A stretch of 59,194 nucleotides of DNA from Chloroflexota bacterium (GCA_016191345.1 JACPOU010000063.1:1-59194), one strand, 5' to 3'; positions 17,715-25,951 are shown, counted from the stretch's first letter. Made by a program: numbers and translations. Notes: generated from the sequence alone by a model not told the origin.

Positions 17715-18120
17715 GCGAATGGTTCTGGTCATTGTTGGTCGTCTCGCTCTGGTTCTGTTTGGTCGAGGCTCGGTTGTCGAGCCCGTGGTGTGAGCCTGGC
17801 GCCCCCGGCTGAGAGCCATCTGAGCGTCCGCTGAGATCCTTGGCGCTCCTGCCCTCGTCGCCTGCCTGATCGCCGTGACCGCCGTGGCCGCCGTGGCCGC
17901 CAAGATGCATGAACAGCATCCCGCCGAACAGCCCGACGTAGAGGAGGGTCGAGGCCGACACGACGCCGGCGACGACCAGGCCAACGGCCACCACCAGGGC
18001 CGCCATCCCCGGCAGCAGCCAGCGTGGCAGGCTCGGGCTCGACGGAGGCGAGGCATCGTCGGAAGGGCGGCGGCGTGCGTCCGCCGCACCGACGCCCTGG
18101 TCGTGCGAATGGGTTGTCAT
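17701..18120 (-). CDS. DUF2933-like membrane protein with His-rich tail
   Basis: This 139-residue protein has two adjacent helices ([20 protein letters not shown] and [19 protein letters not shown]) followed by a GHGGHGGHG run and a hydrophilic tail ending NHSHGCH. The second helix with FMHLGGHGG resembles DUF2933 proteins of copper clusters. The His clusters at both ends of the soluble tail suggest metal binding near the membrane. It overlaps the ATPase start by 14 bp and the Lgt-like stop by four, so it belongs in the same operon. Confidence 0.75.
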   Translation of the reverse strand: MTTHSHDQGVGAADARRRPSDDASPPSSPSLPRWLLPGMAALVVAVGLVVAGVVSASTLLYVGLFGGMLFMHLGGHGGHGGHGDQAGDEGRSAKDLSGRSDGSQPGAPGSHHGLDNRASTKQNQSETTNNDQNHSHGCH

Positions 18121-18938
18121 GGTTGGCTGACCTCCAGTTGTGGACGGTGGATCTGAAGCGGGCGCGCCGTACGGCGCGCCGAGACGAAGAGGACGATCGC
18201 CAGGCCGGCAACCGCCAGGCCGATCAGCTGCGCGGTCTTGAGTCCGAGCAGCACGCTCGGTTCATCGCGCAGGAAGAAGAGCCCGAAGCGGACGGCGGCC
18301 AGGCCCAACAGGTAGGCGCCGGCGACCGTGCCGTCGCCGAGTGGCGCGAGGCGGGCGCGGCCAAGCCACAGGCCGACGAAGAGGGCGCCGAGCAGGATCG
18401 CCTCGTAGGCCTGGGTGGGATGGAGCCCGATGCCCAGCGGGGCCACCGCATTCGGGTTGGTGTAGACCACCGCCCAGGGCAGAGCGGTCGGGACCCCGTA
18501 GGAGTCGCCGCTGATGAGGCAGCCGAGATGGCCGATGGCCTGCCCGATGGCTGCCGCTGGCGCGGCGACGTCGAGCAGGACCGCGAGCCGAAGGCCCTGC
18601 TGCCGCGCAATGACGGCCAGGGCCAGCAGCGCCCCGCCGAGCGCGCCGTAGAACGAGAGCCCGCCCATCCACACCATCGCGACGTGTGCCGGGTCCGAGG
18701 CCAGGGTTCCGAGCTCGTTCTGGATCACGTACAGGACCCGGCCGCCGACCAGCGCCGCGCCGCCGACCCAGAGGGCAGCGTCCCCGATGATGCCGGGAGC
18801 GATGCCGCGACGTCGGGCTTCGCGCTGCGCGACCCAGAGGGCGGTCGCCGCCGCGACCGCAATGACGATGCCGTACCAGCGCAGGTCGAGGCCGAAGAGC
18901 CGGAAGGCGACGGGATCGACGTCGATGACGAACGGCAT
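18117..18938 (-). CDS. Divergent Lgt-family membrane protein with altered catalytic residues
   Basis: The 273-residue polytopic protein has the Lgt scaffold (LRWYGIVIA, HPTQAYEAIL, AAVRFGLFFLRDEP). Key positions of Escherichia coli Lgt are changed: the HGG histidine is Tyr (LSFYGALGG, residue 97), the GR arginine is His (GHLGC, 137), the conserved Asn is Cys (140) and Glu is Asp (145). It may be an inactive or repurposed homologue, perhaps handling the operon's lipoproteins, or a transferase with different chemistry. It starts 8 bp after the cupredoxin gene. Confidence 0.8.
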   Translation of the reverse strand: MPFVIDVDPVAFRLFGLDLRWYGIVIAVAAATALWVAQREARRRGIAPGIIGDAALWVGGAALVGGRVLYVIQNELGTLASDPAHVAMVWMGGLSFYGALGGALLALAVIARQQGLRLAVLLDVAAPAAAIGQAIGHLGCLISGDSYGVPTALPWAVVYTNPNAVAPLGIGLHPTQAYEAILLGALFVGLWLGRARLAPLGDGTVAGAYLLGLAAVRFGLFFLRDEPSVLLGLKTAQLIGLAVAGLAIVLFVSARRTARPLQIHRPQLEVSQP

Positions 18939-18946
18939 GTGGGCTC

Positions 18947-19477
18947 CTAGCCCGGGGACGCCGAGCGGCTGAAGGCCCACAGGCAGCCGACCACCCACGC
19001 CACCAGCGCGAGGCCGGCGGCGGCCAGCGCAATCGGCGGGTCGAGCCCGAGCACTGCCAGGATGGCAACCGGTGGGAGGGAGAAGACCCACAGCATGAGC
19101 GCCCTCCCAACGGGTTTCTCAACGAGTGCCGCCCGTTCGCTCAACTGCGCGACGATCGACCGCGACTCCCCGTCGACCAGCTCGATGCGGCCCCGATAGC
19201 GGCCCATGCCACACGTGAAGCGAATCTCACCCGCCGGCTGCGCCGGAAGATCCACGGTGGTCATCCCCGCCGGCGCCAGGCGACGGTCGAGCCTCGGCGC
19301 GGAGAAGACGACCCGTTCCGAGCAGGCGTCGTCATCGTCGCGCTGGAAGACGATCCGCAGCGGCACGCCGGCCCGGGCGCGGATGACGTGAGGCCGATAG
19401 CCACCCCGCACCGTGATCTCGACGACCTGGCGGCCGCCGGCGTCGGGCTGGGCTCGGGCAAGCGCACCAGGCGTCAT
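18947..19477 (-). CDS. Cupredoxin-domain protein with C-terminal membrane hairpin
   Basis: The 176-residue protein starts with a COG4633-type cupredoxin domain (RGGYRPHVIRARAGVPLRIVF, DDACSERVVFS, TCGMGRYRGRIEL) and ends with two membrane helices (about 120-145 and 147-168). No signal peptide is visible, so topology is uncertain. The Cys and CGM residues are likely copper ligands. The start overlaps the stop of the 63-codon gene upstream (ATGA). Confidence 0.78.
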   Translation of the reverse strand: MTPGALARAQPDAGGRQVVEITVRGGYRPHVIRARAGVPLRIVFQRDDDDACSERVVFSAPRLDRRLAPAGMTTVDLPAQPAGEIRFTCGMGRYRGRIELVDGESRSIVAQLSERAALVEKPVGRALMLWVFSLPPVAILAVLGLDPPIALAAAGLALVAWVVGCLWAFSRSASPG

Positions 19478-19665
19478 CGCGGGCCGCCGAGGACCAGGAC
19501 AAGCGCCACCACCAGCACGACGAGGGCGCCCAAGGCAAGCGGATTGGCGACGGCCCCCATCGTCGCCGACACGCCCATCATGGTCATGGCGCCGCCGGCC
19601 AACAGCAGATCAGCGATCAGGAGGATGGCGGCGATGAGGAGCAGCGTGAGCAGCGGGTCCGGCAT
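19474..19665 (-). CDS. Small two-helix membrane protein
   Basis: This 63-residue hydrophobic protein has two helices (about 4-27 and 42-60) and a Met pair (GGAMTMMGVS) between them. It is the first gene of the long minus-strand copper operon: a four-base overlap links it to the cupredoxin gene, and a phased CTCAG box ends 23 bp upstream of its ATG. I do not recognise the family. Confidence 0.6.
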   Translation of the reverse strand: MPDPLLTLLLIAAILLIADLLLAGGAMTMMGVSATMGAVANPLALGALVVLVVALVLVLGGPR

Positions 19666-19687
19666 GTCGCCAGTTGAAGGGCTCGAC

Positions 19688-19725
19688 CTGAGTCCCCGAT
19701 GAGGAGCGTCTAACGCCGCGCTGAG
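19688..19725 (-). promoter_or_regulatory. Box A: phased 11-bp CTCAG repeats before the cupredoxin-Lgt-ATPase operon
   Basis: On the minus strand pentamers CTCAG, GTTAG, CTCAT and CTCAG occur at exact 11-bp intervals (plus-strand starts 19688, 19699, 19710, 19721). The box is 23 bp from ATG 19665. Same-face 11-bp repeats are typical OmpR/PhoB-family response-regulator sites. Confidence 0.6.
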
Positions 19726-19744
19726 AAGTGGATCGGCGCTGCAC

Positions 19745-20605
19745 CTAGACCGTCAGCAGGATCGCGAAGCCAAGCGCGAGCACCACCACGGCCATGGCCA
19801 GCTTCGTGCCCCCTGCGTGCTCGAGATGCCACCGGTTGACGGCCCGGATCAGCCCCGGCCGGCTGGCCAGCAGCAACAGGACGACGAGGGGCGTGATGTA
19901 GGCCAGGTTGTAGAGTGCCAGGCCGCCGAGGCCGGCGGCGAGCGTGCCGCTGGCTCCCAGGAGCGCCACCACGGCGAGGTAGACAGCCCCGCTGCACGGG
20001 ACGGTGCAGAGCCCGATCAGGACGCCGCCGCCGAAGAGCGCCACGGGCGAGCTCATCCGCGCCCAGTCGCGCATGCGGCCGTGGAGCGCATGCGGCGCCT
20101 CCAGCTTCCACGGTGCATCTGGCAGGAGCACGTCGCGGACCATCCAGAGGCCAAGGCCGATGGCAACCAGTGCCGCGATCCGACTCGGCAGGTGGTTGCC
20201 GCCGAAATCGGTCAGCGAGGCCAGCACAGTCAGCAGGCCCAGGCCCAGCAGGAAGTAGGTCACCAGCACGCCGAGCACGAAGAACGATCCGAGTCCAAGC
20301 ACCGTGCGGCTGGCCGCGCGGACGTCCGGGGCGGCGCCGCCCGTGGCGAGCGACTGCCGAGCCGCCAGTCCCAGGGCGAATGTTGCGAACAGGATGAGCA
20401 CCCCGAAGGCGCAGGGGTTGAACCCGTCGAGGAAGCCGGCACCGACGATGGCCGGCAGGCTCAGGTCGGAGAGGGCCTGATGGTCGGCTGGCCGCGGCCC
20501 GACCGTGAGCACCGCCGCCGCAGAGGCCACCACGACCGCGCCGATGACGAGGAGCAGCTGCCGCGGCCGGGGCCGCGGCAGCGGCACGCCTGAAGTCGCA
20601 CGCAT
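19745..20605 (-). CDS. ccdA: CcdA/DsbD-type membrane thiol transporter
   Basis: The 286-residue protein has an N-terminal anchor helix then six helices of the CcdA family, with the redox cysteines in GFNPCAFGVLILFATFALG and in GLCTVPCSGAVYLAV. CcdA moves reducing equivalents from cytoplasmic thioredoxin to extracytoplasmic thiol proteins for cytochrome c or copper-site assembly. The start overlaps the preceding CuA-like cupredoxin gene (TGATG), suggesting it keeps that protein's cysteines reduced. The TlpA-like thioredoxin at 11118 is a possible partner. Confidence 0.9.
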   Translation of the reverse strand: MRATSGVPLPRPRPRQLLLVIGAVVVASAAAVLTVGPRPADHQALSDLSLPAIVGAGFLDGFNPCAFGVLILFATFALGLAARQSLATGGAAPDVRAASRTVLGLGSFFVLGVLVTYFLLGLGLLTVLASLTDFGGNHLPSRIAALVAIGLGLWMVRDVLLPDAPWKLEAPHALHGRMRDWARMSSPVALFGGGVLIGLCTVPCSGAVYLAVVALLGASGTLAAGLGGLALYNLAYITPLVVLLLLASRPGLIRAVNRWHLEHAGGTKLAMAVVVLALGFAILLTV

Positions 20606-21096
20606 CAGGCAGCCACGGTGAGCGTGCCGCGCATGGAGGGGTTCTCCTTGCCGCCGCAGCAGATGTCGCAGTACCAACGGTAGGTCCCCGCCGTCGCCGG
20701 GGCGGTGAACTGGAAGACCTCGCTGGTCAGCGGACCGACCTTCTGATTGATGCCAAGGTCATCGATCGCAAACTGATGCCAGCCACCGCCATCGGTGTGC
20801 GCCGAGCTGTCCATGCTGCTCAGCTCGATCTTTACGGTCGCCCCGGCCTTGACGGTCAGGGCCGCCGGGTCGAACCCGCCCATGCTGGCATGCACGGCGA
20901 CGGCCGTGGCGTCGGTGCTGGCCGGCCCCACGAGCCGGCTCACGACCAGCGTGATGGCAAGACCCGCCACGAGCAGGGCCAGCGCCGCGAAGGTGACCAG
21001 CCGCAGCGGTCGAGGCAGGACAGTGGCCAGGGAGCGGGGCTCGAGGTAGGAGGCCGTGTGCCGCTGGATGCGACCGGTCTGGGATCGACGACTCAT
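20605..21096 (-). CDS. Membrane-anchored cupredoxin with degenerate CuA-like site
   Basis: The 163-residue protein has one membrane anchor (about residues 32-54) and a cupredoxin domain resembling cytochrome c oxidase subunit II. The C-terminal loop YCDICCGGKENPSM keeps a C-x3-C pair (143 and 147), an extra Cys (146) and Met (155), but Glu replaces the CuA His position; a single His (GGWHQFAID) is upstream. It may bind copper in another geometry or act as a thiol protein serviced by CcdA. Confidence 0.8.
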   Translation of the reverse strand: MSRRSQTGRIQRHTASYLEPRSLATVLPRPLRLVTFAALALLVAGLAITLVVSRLVGPASTDATAVAVHASMGGFDPAALTVKAGATVKIELSSMDSSAHTDGGGWHQFAIDDLGINQKVGPLTSEVFQFTAPATAGTYRWYCDICCGGKENPSMRGTLTVAA

Positions 21097-21434
21097 GGTG
21101 CTGATGTTCCTTCCACGGTGAGAGTTGAGGGTACGGCGCGCGATCGGTGGCGGCCGGACCGGGCCGGGGGCCGGCCGCGGGCGCCGTGTCCGAACGCGGT
21201 ACGCAGCAGCTCGTCGATCTCGTCCCGCGCCTGTGAGTTGGATACGCAGTCACGGAGTTCGAGCTCGACGAGACGCATCAGAAGCGAGTCGAGCGACCCC
21301 CGAGCGGCCAGGATCTGCTGAGCAACGGCCGCGAAGGGCCGCTTCGTGGCGATCATCGAGGCGAGCGCCAGGGTCTGGCCGGTCGCGCGCTGCGCGTGCC
21401 GGACCGCCGCCCCCCGTTCGCCGCCGATGGACAT
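21093..21434 (-). CDS. CsoR/FrmR-family regulator lacking the copper ligands
   Basis: The 113-residue helical protein matches the DUF156 (CsoR/FrmR/RcnR) fold: a first helix with TLALASMIATKRPFAAVAQQ and a second with ILAARGSLDSLLMRLVELELRDCV. In copper CsoR the ligands are Cys, His and Cys; here the first Cys is Phe34 and the His is Glu59, leaving only Cys63. It therefore probably does not sense Cu(I) like CsoR. A long Arg-rich tail is unusual. It heads an operon with a cupredoxin and CcdA. Confidence 0.82.
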   Translation of the reverse strand: MSIGGERGAAVRHAQRATGQTLALASMIATKRPFAAVAQQILAARGSLDSLLMRLVELELRDCVSNSQARDEIDELLRTAFGHGARGRPPARSGRHRSRAVPSTLTVEGTSAP

Positions 21435-21456
21435 GCAGACACGGTGTCGATCGTCG

Positions 21457-21494
21457 GTGAATTGGCAGTGAGTCGGACCTGAGCGCGGGCTGAG
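21457..21494 (-). promoter_or_regulatory. Box B: phased 11-bp repeats before the CsoR-like operon
   Basis: Four minus-strand pentamers, CTCAG, CTCAG, CTCAC and TTCAC, are spaced exactly 11 bp (plus-strand starts 21490, 21479, 21468, 21457). The box edge is 23 bp from ATG 21434, the same distance as in boxes A and G. Confidence 0.65.
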
Positions 21495-21516
21495 AAAGTG
21501 ACGCCGGGGCGGCCGG

Positions 21517-22686
21517 CTAGCGGCGAAGCTCTCGCACGGCGGCGACGATCCCTGCGAGCGCCGGCGGCACCGGCTCGGCCCCGGCCGATGCGAAGCGCTG
21601 CCAGGCGTGCAGGACCTTCTCATCGTGGGATGCGATCCCGGCGGCGGCTTCGAAATCGGGTTCCAGCCGAATGACCGGTGCCTTGCCCGCGGCGCGCCGG
21701 ATCTCGTCGTCGAGTGCGGCCGATGCGGCCCCGCGGTCGGCGTCGAAGACGGTCACGAACGGGATGGCCAGCTCGCGAAGCAGGCGGGCGGCAAGTGGCA
21801 GGTTCGACTTGCCACCAACCTCGACGATGGCGATCCCCTCGGCATCGGGGTCGTGGCCGAGGGCGCGGAAGATGAACGGGAGCGACAGGCGCTCGGTCTG
21901 TCCCTCGACCAGGACGACCGCCTGCGCGAAGAACATCTCGCTGCGCTCGTGGTCGAACTCGGCGGCGAGCCGCACCCGCTCGCTGTCGGTGAGCGCATCG
22001 GGGCTGGTGCGGCGCAAGGTGCGCCGACCCAGGCGCAGGTCAAGGCGCACGATCTCATCGTGGTGGGCAGCGTCGACGAAGGCCGCCGACCGCGTGGAGT
22101 AGACGACCTGGTTGCCGCCATCGGCATAGCGTCGGAGCAGCCGGTACAGGAAGCGCTGCGCCTGCGGCGTGAGGAGCAGTTCGGGCTCCTCGATCAGGAG
22201 CACCTCTCCGCTCAGGCACTCCTGGCAGCAGGCCTCGACGGCGGAGACGAGCGCCTCGGCGGCCACCGCATCGCTCGTTGGTTGCGCCGCGATGCGTGCC
22301 CAGCGCAGGCCGATGCTGCCGGCCGACGAGGATGGTCCCCGGAGGCGATCACGGGCGCGCAGGAACGAGCAGCCCGGCAGGGCCGGCAGGGCTGCCGTGC
22401 CCGGGCCGGGAGCGACCCCACGGTCAGGCGTCCGCACGAATGAGTCCCGGTGGCCGTTCACCTGAAGCTCGCCTGACACGCGCACCGGAACGGGGAGATC
22501 GGCCGGCGCGATGGCGGGATGCCCGGCGAGCAGCCAGGCGATGGCGGAGAGGAGCTGCGACTTGCCCGAGCCGCGCGGGCCGACGAGCGCGGTCAGCGGG
22601 CCGAGCTCGATCTCGAGGTCCGGCAGGCCGGCGACGCCGGCGGCCGCGACACCGGCGAGCAGGCCGGCGGGTCGCCCGCGCGTCAT
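21517..22686 (-). CDS. OLD-family ATPase with C-terminal TOPRIM domain
   Basis: The 389-residue protein has an ABC-type ATPase module with Walker A GPRGSGKS (about residues 36-43) and Walker B VLLIEEPELLL, followed by a TOPRIM nuclease-like domain with the glutamate in VLVEGQTERLSLP and the acidic pair in VFDADRG. This is the layout of overcoming-lysogenization-defect (OLD) nucleases, many of which act in defence or DNA metabolism. It is shorter than typical OLD proteins and is the last gene of a cytochrome b operon, an unexpected setting. Confidence 0.82.
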   Translation of the reverse strand: MTRGRPAGLLAGVAAAGVAGLPDLEIELGPLTALVGPRGSGKSQLLSAIAWLLAGHPAIAPADLPVPVRVSGELQVNGHRDSFVRTPDRGVAPGPGTAALPALPGCSFLRARDRLRGPSSSAGSIGLRWARIAAQPTSDAVAAEALVSAVEACCQECLSGEVLLIEEPELLLTPQAQRFLYRLLRRYADGGNQVVYSTRSAAFVDAAHHDEIVRLDLRLGRRTLRRTSPDALTDSERVRLAAEFDHERSEMFFAQAVVLVEGQTERLSLPFIFRALGHDPDAEGIAIVEVGGKSNLPLAARLLRELAIPFVTVFDADRGAASAALDDEIRRAAGKAPVIRLEPDFEAAAGIASHDEKVLHAWQRFASAGAEPVPPALAGIVAAVRELRR

Positions 22687-22695
22687 GGTCCGGGC

Positions 22696-23223
22696 TCAGC
22701 CGCCGAAGGCGCCTCGCAGCCACTCGGCGCGCCAGACGAGCAGTCCACCGGCCAGGGCGGCCGCCCCGACGAGGCCAATGATCGCGGCCAGCTCGAGGGA
22801 CGATCGGTCGCGAGGCACGACGCTGTCGCTCGCGCCGCCCGGGCCGGGCGAGGCATCGGGTCCGCCGGCCAGGGCGGTGACGTCAAGCGTGGCGGTCAGC
22901 GTTTCGTCGCCGATGGCGCGGAGCTCGTACGTTCCCGATGGGAGGTGGCTGGGAATGGTGAGCTCGATCTGGAACATCCCCTCGGCATCGGTCGTGACCG
23001 TGCCCAGGTCCACGGTGAAGCCTTCCCCGGCCAGCACCAGGACCCGGTCGCTGGTGGGCTCCAGCCCGGTCCCCGCAAGGACGACGGTGCCACCGGCCGT
23101 CACGGTGGAGGGCTCGACGACAATCTCCTCCTGGCCGCTCCCCTCATGCGCGATCACGGTTCCGGCGATGCCGAGTGAGAGCAGCAGCCCGAGCGGGATC
23201 GCCAATGACGCGGACTTACCCAT
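22696..23223 (-). CDS. Secreted membrane-anchored protein with beta-sandwich domain
   Basis: The 175-residue product has a signal peptide (LAIPLGLLLSLGIAGTVIAHEG), an immunoglobulin-like stretch (VEPSTVTAGGTVVLAGTGLEP, then FQIELTIPSHLPSGTYELRAIG), a Pro/Gly/Ser linker and a C-terminal helix with a positive end. The architecture is like cell-surface proteins with an IPT/Ig-type domain. The His after the cleavage site (AHEG) recalls CopC-like proteins, but no CopC copper motif follows. It overlaps the small gene upstream by 8 bp. Confidence 0.65.
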   Translation of the reverse strand: MGKSASLAIPLGLLLSLGIAGTVIAHEGSGQEEIVVEPSTVTAGGTVVLAGTGLEPTSDRVLVLAGEGFTVDLGTVTTDAEGMFQIELTIPSHLPSGTYELRAIGDETLTATLDVTALAGGPDASPGPGGASDSVVPRDRSSLELAAIIGLVGAAALAGGLLVWRAEWLRGAFGG

Positions 23224-23419
23224 CGGTTGGTGTGCCTTTCTGCTTGCCGCCATAGAGGGAGACCATGAACCCGGCTGAGCCGGCGACGATCAGCGGGAGG
23301 CCGACCAGCAGGATCAGCACCCAGCTCCACACGGACCCGGCCAGCGCGCCGCCGAGGCCGATCTCCGTCACACCCAGGCCGACGGCAAGCAGCGCAAGGC
23401 GGAAGAGCACGGCCATCAT
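23216..23419 (-). CDS. Small two-helix membrane protein
   Basis: A 67-residue protein with two hydrophobic helices (about 3-27 and 31-55) and a basic C-terminus. Its start overlaps the cytochrome b stop (TGATG) and its end overlaps the following secreted-protein gene. It may be a small subunit or assembly factor of the cytochrome b complex; no family is recognised. Confidence 0.6.
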   Translation of the reverse strand: MMAVLFRLALLAVGLGVTEIGLGGALAGSVWSWVLILLVGLPLIVAGSAGFMVSLYGGKQKGTPTDG

Positions 23420-24528
23420 CACAGCGCCTCCTGGACGTGCGCCTGCGGGACGGTGAAGGTCGCATACACGACGAGCGCGGCGAGAGCGACCGCCACGACC
23501 GCACCGATGACGATGACGGCCCGCCGCCGCTTCGGCGAGCGGTAGGCGCTGCGGTCGAGAAACGGCACCAGCGCCAGCCCCCCGAACAGGATCGCCGGGA
23601 CCCACAGCAGCGCGCTGAGCCCGAACCAGTCCTCAAACGGGTAGAAAGCCTGGAACATCCACGGTGGCTTCGTCTCCTCGATGCCAGGTACCGGACGCGG
23701 GCCAAGGGCCGCCGGCCAGATGAGGGTCAGGACCGTGGTCACAGCCAGCATCAGGAGGCCGAAGCCGGCCATCCGCACGACGTGCACGGCGAAGGTCGAG
23801 CCACCCTTATCGGGCTGTGGTCCGCCGTCCACCGCCGCGTCCGCCTCGGTCGGCAGGGCCGAGATGCCGTGGCGCTTGACGAGGAGGAAGTGCGCGAGCA
23901 GCAGCAGCACGCCGAGCGCGGGCAGGATCACGATGTGCGCCATGTACAGCCGGCCGAGGATCGGCAGGCTCGTGGTGAAGTCCGCGGAGAACCAGAAGCC
24001 GAAGGCACCGAGCAGGTTGCCGATCTCGACGTTGTGGCCGAGCGCCTCGAAGCCCTCCTGGTCCCACTTGAGGACCGAGCCGGTGAAGATGAGCCCCAGT
24101 GTCACCGCCAGCAATCCCAACCCGATGAGCCAGTTCGCCTCGCGCGGCCGCTTGTACGAGCCGGTGGCGAAGACGCGGCCCATGTGCAGCAGCACCGTGG
24201 CCATGACGATATTGGCGACCCAGAAGTGGATGCCGCGCACGACGTCGCCCAGCGGCGCGACATTCATGATGTAGACCACGCTCTGGCGGGCGGTCTCCGG
24301 CGTGGGGTGGTAGAACTGGGCGAGCCAGATGCCGGTGGCCGCCAGGATCAGGAACCCGAAGAAGGTGATGCCGCCAAGGATGTAGCCGATGCCGTTCGCA
24401 TGGGCCGGCACCGGATAGGCCAGGCCGGACAGGCCGAGCCGCTCGTCGATCGCCTCCCACGCCCGGCGCCAGCGTCCGACGCCCTGATCTGATTCCGCGC
24501 GAGCCGTCACGTCTGATCTCCGTACCAT
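23419..24528 (-). CDS. Cytochrome b/b6-type dihaem membrane protein
   Basis: The 369-residue protein begins with the cytochrome b N-terminal domain. Two haem ligand pairs are visible: His in GIHFWVANIVMATVLLHMGR and in YMAHIVILPALGVLLLLAHF, on paired helices. The C-terminal part adds further helices like subunit IV (petD), with an APW-like region near KPPWMFQAFYPFEDW. No Rieske protein or cytochrome c1 is encoded nearby, so it may work with a remote Rieske protein or in another quinol-linked complex. It heads an operon behind box C. Confidence 0.88.
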   Translation of the reverse strand: MVRRSDVTARAESDQGVGRWRRAWEAIDERLGLSGLAYPVPAHANGIGYILGGITFFGFLILAATGIWLAQFYHPTPETARQSVVYIMNVAPLGDVVRGIHFWVANIVMATVLLHMGRVFATGSYKRPREANWLIGLGLLAVTLGLIFTGSVLKWDQEGFEALGHNVEIGNLLGAFGFWFSADFTTSLPILGRLYMAHIVILPALGVLLLLAHFLLVKRHGISALPTEADAAVDGGPQPDKGGSTFAVHVVRMAGFGLLMLAVTTVLTLIWPAALGPRPVPGIEETKPPWMFQAFYPFEDWFGLSALLWVPAILFGGLALVPFLDRSAYRSPKRRRAVIVIGAVVAVALAALVVYATFTVPQAHVQEAL

Positions 24529-24590
24529 TCACGTTGTCGCTGCCTGCACCAGACGTGCGGCAGTCGCCGCACGAAGTGGAACGCCCCCAC

Positions 24591-24617
24591 ATGAGAGGCA
24601 GATGAGGGCAAACTGGG
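24591..24617 (-). promoter_or_regulatory. Box C: phased 11-bp repeats before the cytochrome b operon
   Basis: Minus-strand pentamers CCCAG, CTCAT and CTCAT start at an 11-bp period (plus-strand 24613, 24602, 24591), 63 bp from ATG 24528. It is the weakest of the three-unit boxes, since the outer unit is degenerate. Confidence 0.5.
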
Positions 24618-24804
24618 TATCTCCTGAACCGCCGAGGAGTCGTCCCAGTGGCCCCGCCGGGAACGCCCTGGCGTGTCATCCTACCCGCCTATTGTTGTCC
24701 TTGCCACCCCGAACCTCACCTTGGTCCCGCTGGCCGCTCGGCCGCACCCGGACGCCGAGCGCGGTGCGGCACCGCCTCGCCTGGATCGTCATCCCCTCGC
24801 GGCC

Positions 24805-25581
24805 ATGAGCACGGACCAGCGCCCCATCCGCTCAACGGCAACCGTCAGGGTTCGCTCGCGCTGGGACGACAGCGACCGCTACAGGCACGTCAACAACGCC
24901 GCCTACCTCGCCCTCATCCGCGCCGCCCATGATCGGGCGGGGCTGGCGGCCGGCGATCTCCGGGCGCTCGAGATCACGTATCGCCAGCCGGTGCCGCCCG
25001 AGACGATGCTCGACATCGACGTGACCGTCCTCGACGAGGGCGAGTCGCACATGCGGGCCGCGTACGCGCTGCGCGTCGACGGCCGTCCGGCAGCCGACGC
25101 GATGGCCCTCTGGCGGACAGCCGAGGGAGCGGTCGACGATCACCTGCCGCCGATCCACCGTGACGCGGGCGGGCGCCCCTTCCGCTTCCGCCAGGTGGTC
25201 CGCAGCTATGAGCTGGGGCCAGACGCAGCCGCCCGGCCCCAGGCGATCGTCCAGTGGATCGAGCACGCCGTCTTCCGAGCCGCCGAGCGCGCGGGTTGGC
25301 GGCGCGAGCAGATGGAGGAGGCTGGCTTCCTGACCCTCGTCGTCGGCCACCATCTCGTCCTCGGCGAGCCCGCGCTCGATGGCGACGAGCTCGCCGTCAC
25401 GAGCCGGCTCATCGAGCTGCGTCGCGTATCGGGCACCTGGCACCACGAGGTCCACCGGAAGGGCGGGGCGCTGGTGGCGGCGGACCGGGCGCGCGGTGCC
25501 TTTCTCGGTCTCGATGGCCGCGTCCAGCCGGCTCCCGCCGGGCTGCTCGACGACCTCCTGCGCGGCGAGTCGTTGGACTGA
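24805..25581 (+). CDS. Double-hotdog acyl thioesterase
   Basis: The 258-residue protein contains two hotdog domains. The first has the 4-hydroxybenzoyl-CoA/YbgC-type opening VRSRWDDSDRYRHVNNAAYLALI, where the D...H.NN region forms the catalytic site; the second opens QAIVQWIEHAVFRAAERAGW. Tandem hotdogs are typical of acyl-ACP or acyl-CoA thioesterases that release fatty acids. ATG 24805 gives the normal N-terminus. A membrane protein gene follows after 13 bp. Confidence 0.82.
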   Translation: MSTDQRPIRSTATVRVRSRWDDSDRYRHVNNAAYLALIRAAHDRAGLAAGDLRALEITYRQPVPPETMLDIDVTVLDEGESHMRAAYALRVDGRPAADAMALWRTAEGAVDDHLPPIHRDAGGRPFRFRQVVRSYELGPDAAARPQAIVQWIEHAVFRAAERAGWRREQMEEAGFLTLVVGHHLVLGEPALDGDELAVTSRLIELRRVSGTWHHEVHRKGGALVAADRARGAFLGLDGRVQPAPAGLLDDLLRGESLD

Positions 25582-25594
25582 GAGGAGCGACGCC

Positions 25595-25951
25595 ATGGAC
25601 GCGATCCACCGCCTCATCGGCTTCGCGACGGTCGCCGCCGTCGCCGTCGGCATCGGCTGGTCGGCGCTGCTCGTCATCGCGCGGCGAGCGGGCGGGCCAC
25701 GGTACGAGTGGTTCCAGGCGGCCGTCGTCAGCCTGATCATCGTCGGCGCCACGAGCGGATTGCTGCTGCTCGCCTCAGGTGCCCGCCCGGCCGACGCGAT
25801 CCACCTCCTGTACGCGGTGATCGCGATCGGCCTGATCCCCCTCGCCCGATCGTTCCTCGGCGGCGCGAGCGGGCGCGGCCGGTCTGCGCTCCTGCTCGTC
25901 GCCTTCGTCGCGCTCGGCGGGCTCCTCTACCGCCTCTTTACGACCGGCTGA
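25595..25951 (+). CDS. Four-helix integral membrane protein
   Basis: This 118-residue protein has four hydrophobic helices (about 5-29, 40-60, 66-84 and 93-115) and no soluble domain. GAGAGGAG lies upstream of the ATG. It is likely co-transcribed with the thioesterase. The end overlaps the convergent acetate kinase gene by 25 bp. No family recognised. Confidence 0.65.
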   Translation: MDAIHRLIGFATVAAVAVGIGWSALLVIARRAGGPRYEWFQAAVVSLIIVGATSGLLLLASGARPADAIHLLYAVIAIGLIPLARSFLGGASGRGRSALLLVAFVALGGLLYRLFTTG

